Shown here piece by piece: positions 1 through 7,189 of a stretch of DNA of 14,287 nt. A program made the translations under genes and the position numbers. Source of the DNA: Lachnospiraceae bacterium UBA7109 (GTDB lineage Bacteria > Bacillota > Clostridia > Lachnospirales > Lachnospiraceae); assembly GCA_002492335.1 (NCBI GenBank), contig DKYD01000036.1, positions 1 through 14,287 on the forward strand, written 5' to 3'. The notes below the pieces were generated by a model. That model was not told the DNA's origin. It was given only the letters and a program-made list of their open reading frames with translations, and searched no databases. Positions within the stretch are counted from its first letter, which is position 1; each line of letters starts with the position of its first letter.

Positions 1-29
1 AACTGACGAAATCTTTACTCTATATTCGA

Positions 30-58
30 TTGCATTACTTGTTTTTTTATAATATAAT
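30..58 (+). promoter_or_regulatory. Sigma-A-type promoter of apbE
   Basis: A TTGCAT box at 30-35 is followed after 17 bases by TATAAT at 53-58. A second TATAAT overlaps it at 48-53. Transcription would start near 65, about 25 bases before the apbE ATG at 90. This fits the housekeeping sigma-factor consensus well. It is inferred from sequence only. Confidence 0.6.
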
Positions 59-89
59 TACTGGAAATTATAAATAAGTGAGGGAATTT

Positions 90-1073
90 ATGAAATACAA
101 AAAAATAACTGCGCTTCTTTGTTTTGCCGCATTACTCCTGTCCGGATGCGGCGCCCTTGTAGGAAAAGAGCCACTAAGCTACACAGATACGCTGTTCGAT
201 ACAACTATAAGTATACAAATTTTTGACCCTGTTGAAGAAACTGTGATGGATGGCTGTAAGGAACTATGCAACAGATATGATAAGCTTTTTTCTAAGAACA
301 ATGAAAACAGCGACATTTATAAAATAAATCATGCAGGCGGCGCTGCTGTGGAGGTCTCAGAGGATACCATCGCCCTGATTAAAAAAGGGTTATATTATTG
401 TGAAATTTCCGAAGGATTGTTCGATATTTCCATTGGTTCCTTAACGAAGCTGTGGGATTTCAAATCTGGCACATCTTTCCTTCCGGATCCGGAAGCAATT
501 CTGAAAGGAATTGCCCATGTAAATTATAAAAATATTATAATTGAGGAGCATACGGTACGCCTTACGGATCCTTACGCATCCATTGATGTCGGAGGCATTG
601 CAAAGGGATATATTGCAGACTGTATCAAAGATTATTTAAAAGAAAATAGTGTAAAGCATGCGATGATTAATCTGGGCGGCAATGTACTTACACTTGGCAC
701 AAAAACAGACGGCTCCAAATTCAACATTGGAATTCAAAAACCTTTCGATGATACGGGCGTTCCGTTAACTTCTGTCAAAGTAGCTGACCAGTCTGTTGTA
801 ACTTCCGGCATTTACCAACGGTATTTTGAACGAAACGGGAAAATATATCACCATATTCTGGATCCTGATACCGGATATCCCTGTGAAAATGACCTCTATA
901 GTGTTACTATTATCACAGATTCCTCTGCCACGGCAGATGCACTCAGTACTATTTGCTTTCTTATGGGATATGAACGTGGGATGAAGTTCATCAATGACTT
1001 GGATGATGTAGACGCTTTGTTCATCACCAATGATTATCAGATACACTATTCTGATCATTTTCCAAAAGAATAA
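90..1073 (+). CDS. apbE: FAD:protein FMN transferase (ApbE), lipoprotein
   Basis: ApbE proteins transfer FMN from FAD onto a Thr or Ser of target proteins such as RnfG, RnfD and NqrB/C, outside the cytoplasmic membrane. I start the gene at ATG 90 because the stretch around 76-84 (AAGTGAGGG) gives a Shine-Dalgarno site at good spacing; the in-frame GTG at 78 lies inside that site. The 327-residue product has a lipoprotein signal peptide with lipobox LLSGC, so Cys20 should be lipidated. Family motifs follow in order: DISIGSLTKLW (112-122), DVGGIAKGY (166-174), INLGGNV (193-199), HHILDPDTGYP (254-264) and the SSATADALST metal/catalytic segment (278-287). Length is normal for the family. It is convergent with the rnf operon, whose RnfG carries the target motif, so it very probably matures Rnf. 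Confidence in family is very high. Confidence 0.96.
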   Translation: MKYKKITALLCFAALLLSGCGALVGKEPLSYTDTLFDTTISIQIFDPVEETVMDGCKELCNRYDKLFSKNNENSDIYKINHAGGAAVEVSEDTIALIKKGLYYCEISEGLFDISIGSLTKLWDFKSGTSFLPDPEAILKGIAHVNYKNIIIEEHTVRLTDPYASIDVGGIAKGYIADCIKDYLKENSVKHAMINLGGNVLTLGTKTDGSKFNIGIQKPFDDTGVPLTSVKVADQSVVTSGIYQRYFERNGKIYHHILDPDTGYPCENDLYSVTIITDSSATADALSTICFLMGYERGMKFINDLDDVDALFITNDYQIHYSDHFPKE

Positions 1074-1076
1074 AGA

Positions 1077-1103
1077 TGTATAGGGAACGAAATTTCCTAT
1101 ACA
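1077..1103 (-). terminator. Second hairpin between apbE and the convergent gene
   Basis: TGTATAGG at 1077-1084 pairs with CCTATACA at 1096-1103. The stem extends to 11 pairs including one G-T, around a 5-base loop. On the minus strand it is followed by a T-rich stretch (1065-1076); on the plus strand the next bases are A-rich. It is therefore better as a back-up terminator for leftward transcription than as an apbE terminator, though it lies 3 bases after the apbE stop. Confidence 0.45.
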
Positions 1104-1111
1104 ATAAAAAT

Positions 1112-1149
1112 AAATCCTCCTCACAGCTTTCAGGCTGCAAGGGGGACTT
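1112..1149 (-). terminator. Rho-independent terminator of the leftward block
   Basis: The arms at 1112-1127 and 1134-1149 form a 16-pair stem with one mismatch and a few G-T pairs around a 6-base loop. Read leftward, the hairpin is followed by a T-rich run (plus-strand AATAAAAAT at 1103-1111). It lies just beyond the stop of the Asn-rich protein gene at 1181 and should end its transcript, and any read-through from the rnf operon. Confidence 0.75.
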
Positions 1150-1180
1150 AATAGAATTCTTTATTATGGATTGAAATATC

Positions 1181-1615
1181 TTAGTAATACATTTCGCCCG
1201 AGCTGATCATTGCAGCGATCACTCCGCCAAATACAATTGAAATCAGAATACCAATTACAGCCCCAATTGCTATCAAAATCAGTTGTGCCCGGCAGAAATT
1301 CTTTTTATTGGCGTTTACATTGCTTCCAAATCCCCACACAAAACAGAGAATCAGATTCACACATGGGATACCCATAAGAATCAGCATCAGTATCCATTCT
1401 CCCGTGGAAACCACAGACTTATTTTCATTATTCTGCAGATCCGGATTATAATTATTTCCAACATTGTAATTATAATTTTCCTGATACTGTTGATAATTCG
1501 TATCTGTCTGATTCGTATTCACATTCTCATAATTATAAGGCTGTGCGTTACCCGGCTGCGTATATGTATTTTGCGCATCCTGATTATTTGGATTGTTATT
1601 AAAATTATTATCCAT
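1181..1615 (-). CDS. Asn-rich two-helix membrane protein, function unknown
   Basis: This is a 144-residue protein that I do not recognise functionally. I start at ATG 1615 because a strong GAGGAGG ribosome site lies 7 bases upstream; a longer reading frame upstream would place that site inside the coding region. Residues 1-66 are low-complexity, with about a third Asn plus many Gln and Tyr, and should be disordered. Two hydrophobic segments follow (about 73-97 and 110-137), joined by a short polar loop with NANKKNFCRA at 101-110. I recall proteins with this layout as recurrent in clostridial genomes with no assigned role. It follows the DUF2752 gene by 39 bases but probably also has its own promoter inside that gene's 3' end. 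A link to Rnf is positional only. Confidence 0.8.
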   Translation of the reverse strand: MDNNFNNNPNNQDAQNTYTQPGNAQPYNYENVNTNQTDTNYQQYQENYNYNVGNNYNPDLQNNENKSVVSTGEWILMLILMGIPCVNLILCFVWGFGSNVNANKKNFCRAQLILIAIGAVIGILISIVFGGVIAAMISSGEMYY

Positions 1616-1648
1616 TGTAATTTCCTCCTCACTTCTCATCACATACAT

Positions 1649-1677
1649 ATTCTATCACACCAGGTCTCTAATCACAA
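1649..1677 (-). promoter_or_regulatory. Candidate promoter of the Asn-rich membrane protein gene
   Basis: Read leftward, TTGTGA (1672-1677) is followed after 17 bases by TAGAAT (1649-1654), with a TG one base before the -10 box (extended -10). It lies across the last codons of the DUF2752 gene and would give a leader of roughly 25-30 bases before ATG 1615. This suggests that the last gene can be expressed separately from the rnf operon. Confidence 0.45.
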
Positions 1678-2125
1678 CAAAAATATCATGCAATAAATTA
1701 TAACGATAATAAGACATCGGAGGCTCCCCCGGGAAATAACGGTACATCCGCCAAATATAAAATCCTGTCATCAATATCAAAATAACAATCGCATAGCATC
1801 GAAGAAATTTTCGATTTTTATCAAAGAAAAAATAGCGATTGATGACAAAAAGTAAAATGTAAAGCAAAATCGGAAAGATAAATGGATGAAATCTCCATGC
1901 AGATGAAAAATCTAATCGAAGTACAGAAATTCCAGCCCGGGTAAGCCCACATCCCGGACAGGGAAATCCCGTAAGCGCTACAAGAGGACATATATTGTGA
2001 AATATTTTTTTAGAAAACACAAAATAGGCGGTCAAAAAAATAATCGCCCATTTTGTGTTTTTCATATCGTCCAAAAATAATTTCAGTGCATCCATAAACA
2101 CTTGTTTTAAACTGCGTTTTCCCAT
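1655..2125 (-). CDS. DUF2752 family membrane protein
   Basis: This is a 156-residue membrane protein of the DUF2752 family, whose biochemical role is not known to me. The signature is clear: Cys46-Pro47, then TGFPCPGCGLTR at 52-63, then Ala76-Trp77 and His80-Pro81. Three hydrophobic segments lie at about 27-45, 81-99 and 109-126. I start at ATG 2125, 11 bases after the rnfB stop, with AAAGGA as a ribosome site; in-frame starts further upstream would overlap rnfB. The tight spacing makes it the seventh gene of the rnf transcript. The three conserved cysteines could bind metal or take part in redox chemistry, but that is inference. The family call is firm and the function unknown. Confidence 0.88.
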   Translation of the reverse strand: MGKRSLKQVFMDALKLFLDDMKNTKWAIIFLTAYFVFSKKIFHNICPLVALTGFPCPGCGLTRAGISVLRLDFSSAWRFHPFIFPILLYILLFVINRYFFFDKNRKFLRCYAIVILILMTGFYIWRMYRYFPGEPPMSYYRYNLLHDIFVVIRDLV

Positions 2126-2136
2126 TGACTTTTCCT

Positions 2137-2928
2137 TTACCGGATAACTTTCTTTGGACATTTTTCTGCACATGCACCACAATCCGTACATTTATCCACA
2201 TTAATATATGCAATATTATCCACAACTGTAATTGCCTGGGTCGGACATACTTTCTCACACATTTTACAGCCGATACATCCGGCGGAGCATGCTTTCACTA
2301 CTTCTTTTCCTTTGTCCCGGGAACTGCACTGTACCACATGCTTCTGCTCATAAGGAATGAGTTCAATTAATTTCTTCGGACATGCGGCAATACATTTTCC
2401 ACACGCCTTGCATGCTTCTTTATCTACTACAGCTACACCATTTACAATATGTATTGCATCAAACGGGCATGCCTTCACACAGCTGCCTTCACCAAGGCAT
2501 CCGTAACTGCAGGATTTTGGACCGCCATTTTGCATCATATCCACCATGACGCAGTCTCCAAGTCCATAATATTCGTAATCTGTCCCTGCTTTTTCACAGG
2601 TTCCGATACACTTTACAAATGCAACCTGACGTACCTGTTCACCGGCAGCCACACCCATAATCTCACCAATTTTTGCTGCTACAGGTGCGCCTCCAACCGG
2701 ACAGCCTCCAACTTCAGCTTCGCCTGCTGCGATAGCGGCCGCAAGACCGGAACAGCCGGCATATCCACAGCCTCCGCAATTGTTTCCGGGAAGAACAGCT
2801 GCAATAGCTTCTTCCCTTTCATCTGTTTCTACAGCAAACTTCTTTCCTGCAAATCCCAGGAACACACCTATGAATAATCCGGTTCCGCCCACAACTATAG
2901 CTGCAATAATAATACTTGTTATACTCAT
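2137..2928 (-). CDS. rnfB: Rnf complex subunit RnfB (multi-cluster ferredoxin subunit)
   Basis: RnfB is the membrane-anchored iron-sulfur subunit on the cytoplasmic side that accepts electrons from reduced ferredoxin and passes them into the Rnf complex. The 263-residue product begins with one membrane helix (about 4-26). A 4Fe-4S domain follows, with Cys51, 54, 59 and 76 spaced C-x2-C-x4-C-x16-C. Further Cys lie at 107, 111, 126, 140, 144, 150 and 154. Next is a ferredoxin set at 173/176/179/183, then 214/218/221/224/228, then 247/250/253/257. Several 4Fe-4S clusters are therefore expected. I chose ATG 2928, which has AGGAG upstream; it sits 16 bases after the rnfA stop, so translation is closely coupled. 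The DUF2752 gene follows after 11 bases. Identification is secure. Confidence 0.96.
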   Translation of the reverse strand: MSITSIIIAAIVVGGTGLFIGVFLGFAGKKFAVETDEREEAIAAVLPGNNCGGCGYAGCSGLAAAIAAGEAEVGGCPVGGAPVAAKIGEIMGVAAGEQVRQVAFVKCIGTCEKAGTDYEYYGLGDCVMVDMMQNGGPKSCSYGCLGEGSCVKACPFDAIHIVNGVAVVDKEACKACGKCIAACPKKLIELIPYEQKHVVQCSSRDKGKEVVKACSAGCIGCKMCEKVCPTQAITVVDNIAYINVDKCTDCGACAEKCPKKVIR

Positions 2929-2944
2929 AATCGTACGCTCCTTT

Positions 2945-3535
2945 CTATAACAGTCCCGAGAATCCAAAGAATGCGATTGACATCAGCGCCGCCGTAATCA
3001 GCACAATCGGGGTTCCCTGAAATGATTCTGGCACATCATTGTATTCTGTTTTTTCACGAATACCGGCAAGGATTACAATTGCAATTAAAAATCCCACAGA
3101 AGTTCCGAGACCATTGATGACGCCTTTCAGAATTGTATATTCTTTCTGCACATTTGTAAGCGCCACACCAAGAACCGCACAGTTTGTTGTAATCAGTGGA
3201 AGATATACTCCAAGTGCCTGATAAAGCGATGGCATGGACTTTTTCAGGAACATTTCAACAAACTGAACCAGACATGCGATAACAAGAATAAATACAATTG
3301 TCTGAAGGTATACAAGCTTTCCTCCCAGAATTGCTTTATTTGCCAGGATAAACTCATTAATAACGCCTGTGACAAAAGAGGCAATCGTAATAACAAACAC
3401 GACGGCTCCTCCCATACCTGCCGCAGTTTCTACTTTTTTAGAAACGCCAAGGAAAGGACAGATTCCGAGAAACTGACTTAACACAACATTGTTTACAAGA
3501 GCTGAACCAATTGCAATAATCAATAAATCCTTCAT
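2945..3535 (-). CDS. rnfA: Rnf complex integral membrane subunit RnfA
   Basis: RnfA is one of the two homologous six-helix membrane subunits of Rnf (NqrE family). It forms the ion-translocating core with RnfE and shares an intramembrane 2Fe-2S cluster with it. The 196-residue protein is almost wholly hydrophobic and of normal length. The cluster cysteines expected for the family are Cys26 in the GICPFLG motif and Cys119 in TTNCAVLG. The N-terminus shows the typical ALVNNVVLSQFLG motif (12-24), which separates RnfA from RnfE. The ATG directly follows the rnfE stop codon (TAG-ATG), and the rnfE 3' end supplies the AGGAG ribosome site, so translation is coupled. Identification is secure. Confidence 0.96.
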   Translation of the reverse strand: MKDLLIIAIGSALVNNVVLSQFLGICPFLGVSKKVETAAGMGGAVVFVITIASFVTGVINEFILANKAILGGKLVYLQTIVFILVIACLVQFVEMFLKKSMPSLYQALGVYLPLITTNCAVLGVALTNVQKEYTILKGVINGLGTSVGFLIAIVILAGIREKTEYNDVPESFQGTPIVLITAALMSIAFFGFSGLL

Positions 3536-4267
3536 CTACTTTTCCTCCTTTTCTTTATTTTCAACCGGGAAAATGGAGCCACTGCAGCCTGCGCAGGATG
3601 CACAGTTTTCTCCACAGCTGACAGGCTCTGCTGTCTTTTTCCCTTTTCGTGCAGCCATTCTTTTTACACGATTCTGTAACGCCACCAATCCGGCAAGGAC
3701 AAGAAATGCTCCCGGTGCAAGAATAAAGATTGTTACAGGCACGTATCCGGACTGCCCCGATGCCATATCCGCAACCGGGATCAGCTGATGATCAAATAAT
3801 TTACCGGAACCGATCAGCTCACGAAGCATACCAATTGATGTGAGTCCGATCGTAAAACCAAGCCCCATACCCAGGCCATCAAAAACAGACGGAAGCACCG
3901 GATTCTTGGATGCATAGCTCTCTGCACGGCCAAGAATAATGCAGTTTACTACGATCAGTGGAATGTAAAGTCCAAGCGCCGCATACAGGCTGGGAATAAA
4001 TCCTTCCAGCAGAAAATCAACAATTGTTACAAAAGATGCTACAATAACAATAAATGCAGGAATTCTTAAAGAATCCGGAATGATTTTTCTAAGCATCGAA
4101 ATCAGCATATTTGATAACACAAGTACAGCCGTTGTAGAAAGTCCCATACCCAGACCATTAATTGCAGAAGTTGTAACCGCAAGCGTCGGGCACATACCAA
4201 GCATCAGGACGAAGGTGGGATTTTCTTTTACAATACCGTTATATAATCTTTCTAAACATGTATTCAT
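3536..4267 (-). CDS. rnfE: Rnf complex integral membrane subunit RnfE, with Cys-rich tail
   Basis: RnfE (NqrD family) pairs with RnfA in the membrane; Cys26 (GMCPTLA) and Cys109 (VVNCIILG) are the expected 2Fe-2S ligands. I start at ATG 4267 because GGAGG lies 8 bases upstream; the ATG at 4273 is only 2 bases from it. The product is 243 residues with six predicted helices ending near residue 198. It carries a basic and then Cys-rich C-terminal extension: Cys218, Cys222, Cys225 and Cys228 (C-x3-C-x2-C-x2-C) before a charged end. I infer that the tail faces the cytoplasm from known NqrD topology. The extension is unusual compared with the short tails of proteobacterial RnfE. The gene begins 13 bases after the rnfG stop. 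The family call is secure and the role of the tail unknown. Confidence 0.95.
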   Translation of the reverse strand: MNTCLERLYNGIVKENPTFVLMLGMCPTLAVTTSAINGLGMGLSTTAVLVLSNMLISMLRKIIPDSLRIPAFIVIVASFVTIVDFLLEGFIPSLYAALGLYIPLIVVNCIILGRAESYASKNPVLPSVFDGLGMGLGFTIGLTSIGMLRELIGSGKLFDHQLIPVADMASGQSGYVPVTIFILAPGAFLVLAGLVALQNRVKRMAARKGKKTAEPVSCGENCASCAGCSGSIFPVENKEKEEK

Positions 4268-4280
4268 CTTCATAACCTCC

Positions 4281-4862
4281 TTACTGATATACTTCCTGGT
4301 AATAGCCAAGAGCTGCGTTTACGGCTCCTGTTACTGCCCTTGAAGTAATTGTTGCACCGCTTAAGGCATCAATCGGTTCTCCGCTTCCGCCATCCTTGGA
4401 TACTACAAATTTATCTGTTTGTTTTCCTTTATATTGTTCATAAAATGCCGGCTCTTTGGCCTTCATACCAAGTCCCGCCGTCTCGCTGATAGAAAGAATT
4501 GAAATACCGCTTACAGTGCCGTCTGTAGTGATACCCACTGTAATCTGGATATCCCCGCCATAGCCTTCCTTGTCAGTAGCTGTAATAATGTATCCATCCT
4601 CTCCGGCCATACAGACTTCATCAATTGTTGCTTTGACTCCTAATTCCCTGATTGCCTTGTCTGCAGCTTTTTTATCTACATCTTCTGCTTTAAAATCATC
4701 ATCCGCTGTTTCCGGAAACACTTCTTTCCATGCCTTTTTCTTCGCTTCCTCCTGCGCCTGTGAAATTGGCCCTGCCGTAATCTCATATACAAGACCCAGA
4801 CCCAGACCGGAAATGACTGTAATCAGTGTAAGGATAATTGTATTTTTTATAATCTTGTTCAT
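4281..4862 (-). CDS. rnfG: Rnf complex subunit RnfG with covalent FMN site
   Basis: RnfG is a membrane-anchored, extracytoplasmic electron carrier that holds covalently bound FMN and lies in the electron path of Rnf. The 193-residue product has one N-terminal helix (about 7-28), a short acidic/basic linker, and an FMN-binding domain (about 90-190). The flavinylation motif SGAT is at 168-171, so Thr171 should carry FMN, attached by an ApbE enzyme; an apbE gene lies in this window. SETAGLG at 126-132 is the family's ET-x-GLG-like motif. The start codon overlaps the rnfD stop by one base (TAATG), a sign of translational coupling. Identification is secure. Confidence 0.96.
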   Translation of the reverse strand: MNKIIKNTIILTLITVISGLGLGLVYEITAGPISQAQEEAKKKAWKEVFPETADDDFKAEDVDKKAADKAIRELGVKATIDEVCMAGEDGYIITATDKEGYGGDIQITVGITTDGTVSGISILSISETAGLGMKAKEPAFYEQYKGKQTDKFVVSKDGGSGEPIDALSGATITSRAVTGAVNAALGYYQEVYQ

Positions 4863-5815
4863 TACTTCTCTCCTCCTTTACCAAATGGTTTTGGAAGAGT
4901 AACCCTTTCAATTAACGGGACGAAAAGATTGCCGATGATAATTGCATAGGATACTCCCTCTGCCGAACCGCCAAAGAGACGGAACAGCCCCGTAAGGATG
5001 CCAAGGAGCACACCATATACCAGCTGTCCCTTTTTTGTAATTGGAGATGTTACATAATCCGTTGCCATAAACCATGCTCCGAGCATCAGACCGCCTCCGC
5101 ACAAATGTGCGGTTATATATTGTGGATCAAAAAAGCCAACATCCGGATTCTGGAAATGTCCGAAAATACCAATAAAAATAATAAATGTTGCAATATATGT
5201 TCCCGGAATACGAAGGTCAATCACACCCATCAGGATCAGGAAAACAGCTCCGATTATAATTGCAACTACAGAAGTTTCCCCAATCGTTCCCGGAATTGTT
5301 CCGATTAACATTTTCATGCTGTCTACTACTTCACCATTTTTCAGCATCGCAAGTGGTGTTGGTCCTGTCATTCCATCATAAACAAAGGAGGTCATCTGTC
5401 CGGTAAAAGAAATTAACAGGAAGCACCTCGCAGCCAGAGCCGGATTCATAAAATTCTGTCCTAATCCGCCAAAAAGCTGTTTTACAACCAGAATGCCAAA
5501 TACACTTCCAAGCGCGCCCATCCACCATGGAGCAGTCGGCGGCATATTTAATCCGATCAGCAGACCGGTTACAACTGCACTAAAATCATTAATTGTAATT
5601 TTTTTATGCATTAATTTTTCATATATGTATTCTGTCAGGACTGCTGACAAAGTTGTACTGATTAACATAATCAGTGCAGGCAGTCCAAAATTATAGATAC
5701 CAAAACCGGATGCCGGCAAAAGAGCTATGACAACCATAAGCATAATATTACCGGAAGTAATCTTCTCACGAATATGTGGCGAAGATGACATCTTTAATTT
5801 GTTTTCACTCAACAT
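4862..5815 (-). CDS. rnfD: Rnf complex integral membrane subunit RnfD
   Basis: RnfD (NqrB family) is a polytopic membrane subunit that carries FMN and takes part in ion translocation. The 317-residue protein opens with the clostridial-style SSSPHIR segment (10-16) and then shows multiple hydrophobic helices. Conserved stretches include NFMNPALAARCFLL (121-134) and FGGSAEGVSYAIIIGNLFVPLIE (281-303). The position expected to hold covalent FMN reads TGPTPLA (150-156), with Pro152 where SGAT/TGAT-type motifs have Ala; Thr153 is the candidate acceptor. It starts 22 bases after the rnfC stop, with GGAGG about 12 bases upstream of the ATG, a slightly long spacing. An alternative start at Met9 is possible but would remove a normal N-terminus. 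Identification is secure. Confidence 0.95.
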   Translation of the reverse strand: MLSENKLKMSSSPHIREKITSGNIMLMVVIALLPASGFGIYNFGLPALIMLISTTLSAVLTEYIYEKLMHKKITINDFSAVVTGLLIGLNMPPTAPWWMGALGSVFGILVVKQLFGGLGQNFMNPALAARCFLLISFTGQMTSFVYDGMTGPTPLAMLKNGEVVDSMKMLIGTIPGTIGETSVVAIIIGAVFLILMGVIDLRIPGTYIATFIIFIGIFGHFQNPDVGFFDPQYITAHLCGGGLMLGAWFMATDYVTSPITKKGQLVYGVLLGILTGLFRLFGGSAEGVSYAIIIGNLFVPLIERVTLPKPFGKGGEK

Positions 5816-5837
5816 GATCTCTTTTTTCCTCCCCTTC

Positions 5838-7157
5838 TTACTTTTTCCTGCGGTTCGCGAGCGCTGTTTTTCTCATAGAACCAATTGCCTGCTTCAGCGG
5901 TCTCTTCGCCGGACACACAAAACTGCAGGATCCACATTCCATACATTCCAGGCCTTCCTGTTTTACAAAGGCTTCTTCGTTGTGATGTTCTGCGTAGTCC
6001 GCAAGTCTTGATGGAATCAGCCGGCTTGGACAGGCGTCCACGCAGCGTCCACAGTTGATACAGGCTGTCGGCTCAAATCTTGCCACTTCATCTTTTGTAA
6101 ATCCAAGAACAGAAGAAGAAGTCTTCGTTACCGGCGCATCTAAGGTAAACATAGAAAATCCCATCATCGGGCCACCGGAAATAATTTTCTCCGGCTCACA
6201 TTTAAATCCTCCGGCCGCCTTTATTAATTCCCTATGACTAATTCCAAACGGGACTCTGAAATTTCCCGGTTCGCACACAGCGTCTCCACTGACCGTCACA
6301 ATTCTTTCCATAGAAGGTTTTCCTTCTGTAACCGCACGGTTAATTGTGATTAACGTTTCGACGTTATCTACAACACATCCCGCATCAGCCGGAAGCATAG
6401 AAGAATGAATCGCTCTTCCTGTGGCGGCATAAATAAGCTGCCGTTCTCCTCCCTGTGGATATTTTGTCTTTAATGCAAGAACTTCCATCCTGGGATTATC
6501 TTTTGTAAGCTCTTTTAATTTTGCTATACAATCCGGCTTGTTGTCCTCTACACCAAAAATTCCCTTTGCGTTATCGAACAATTTAAGAACCGCCAGCATA
6601 CCTCCGACAAGTTCTTCCGGATTCTCAAGCATACACCGATAGTCCGCTGTAATATACGGCTCACACTCTGCACAGTTTGCAATTACATATTCAATCTTTT
6701 CCGGTTCTTTCGGAGATAATTTTACCTTTGCCGGAAAGCCTGCGCCTCCCATACCGACAATGCCGGCTTCTCCAATTATGTTCAAAATCTCTTCTTTCGT
6801 CATTTCCTCCAGAGGTTTTACTTTCGGATAGACAACCTCTTCATATTTTCCGTCGTTTTCAACGACAATGCTGTTCACCTTCGCTCCTGCCGGTGTGAAA
6901 TGTGGTTCAACCGCTTTTACCAGCCCGGATACAGATGCATATACCGGCGCTGAAACGAATCCGCCCGCTTCTGCAATCTTTTGTCCCTTAAGCACATGAT
7001 CACCGACCTCTACGATCGGAATCGCAGGCGCCCCGATGTGCTGAGATACCGGATAGATCAGATCACCTTCCGGCTTCACTTCGACAATTGCCTTGTCTTT
7101 TGAGAAGCGCTTGCTGTCATCCGGATGAACGCCGCCTTTAAATGTTAACAATGCCAT
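5838..7157 (-). CDS. rnfC: Rnf complex subunit RnfC (NADH/FMN and 4Fe-4S subunit)
   Basis: RnfC is the peripheral cytoplasmic subunit that carries FMN and reduces NAD+ at the end of the Rnf electron path. The 439-residue product begins with FKGGVHP (6-12) and a barrel-sandwich domain (about 30-100). It then has the flavin/NAD-binding domain, with GMGGAGFP (135-142), NCAECEPY (161-168) and YPQGGERQ (233-240). An SLBB-like region follows, and finally two 4Fe-4S motifs: Cys366/369/372/376 and Cys405/408/411/415, each ending in CP. ATG 7157 has GGAAGGA 7 bases upstream. It is the first gene of rnfCDGEAB, and the 167-base gap before it holds the upstream operon's terminator and two candidate operators. 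Identification is secure. Confidence 0.97.
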   Translation of the reverse strand: MALLTFKGGVHPDDSKRFSKDKAIVEVKPEGDLIYPVSQHIGAPAIPIVEVGDHVLKGQKIAEAGGFVSAPVYASVSGLVKAVEPHFTPAGAKVNSIVVENDGKYEEVVYPKVKPLEEMTKEEILNIIGEAGIVGMGGAGFPAKVKLSPKEPEKIEYVIANCAECEPYITADYRCMLENPEELVGGMLAVLKLFDNAKGIFGVEDNKPDCIAKLKELTKDNPRMEVLALKTKYPQGGERQLIYAATGRAIHSSMLPADAGCVVDNVETLITINRAVTEGKPSMERIVTVSGDAVCEPGNFRVPFGISHRELIKAAGGFKCEPEKIISGGPMMGFSMFTLDAPVTKTSSSVLGFTKDEVARFEPTACINCGRCVDACPSRLIPSRLADYAEHHNEEAFVKQEGLECMECGSCSFVCPAKRPLKQAIGSMRKTALANRRKK

Positions 7158-7189
7158 GTCTTTATCCTTCCTTCCTCTATGTACTCTTT

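Noticed and set aside
1207..1615. Possibility that the Asn-rich region is a repeat array or recombination hotspot
   Set aside because: The Asn/Gln/Tyr codons form no regular DNA repeat unit; it is amino-acid low complexity only.
1283..1696. A plus-strand open frame of 137 codons opposite the Asn-rich protein gene
   Set aside because: Its Ile-rich sequence is the reverse complement of Asn/Tyr-rich codons, and it has no good ribosome site; the minus-strand gene has a strong one and clear membrane segments.
4570..4902. A plus-strand open frame opposite rnfG
   Set aside because: rnfG is unmistakable on the other strand with an SGAT motif; this frame shows no family features and its Ser/Ala-rich composition is that expected from antisense reading.
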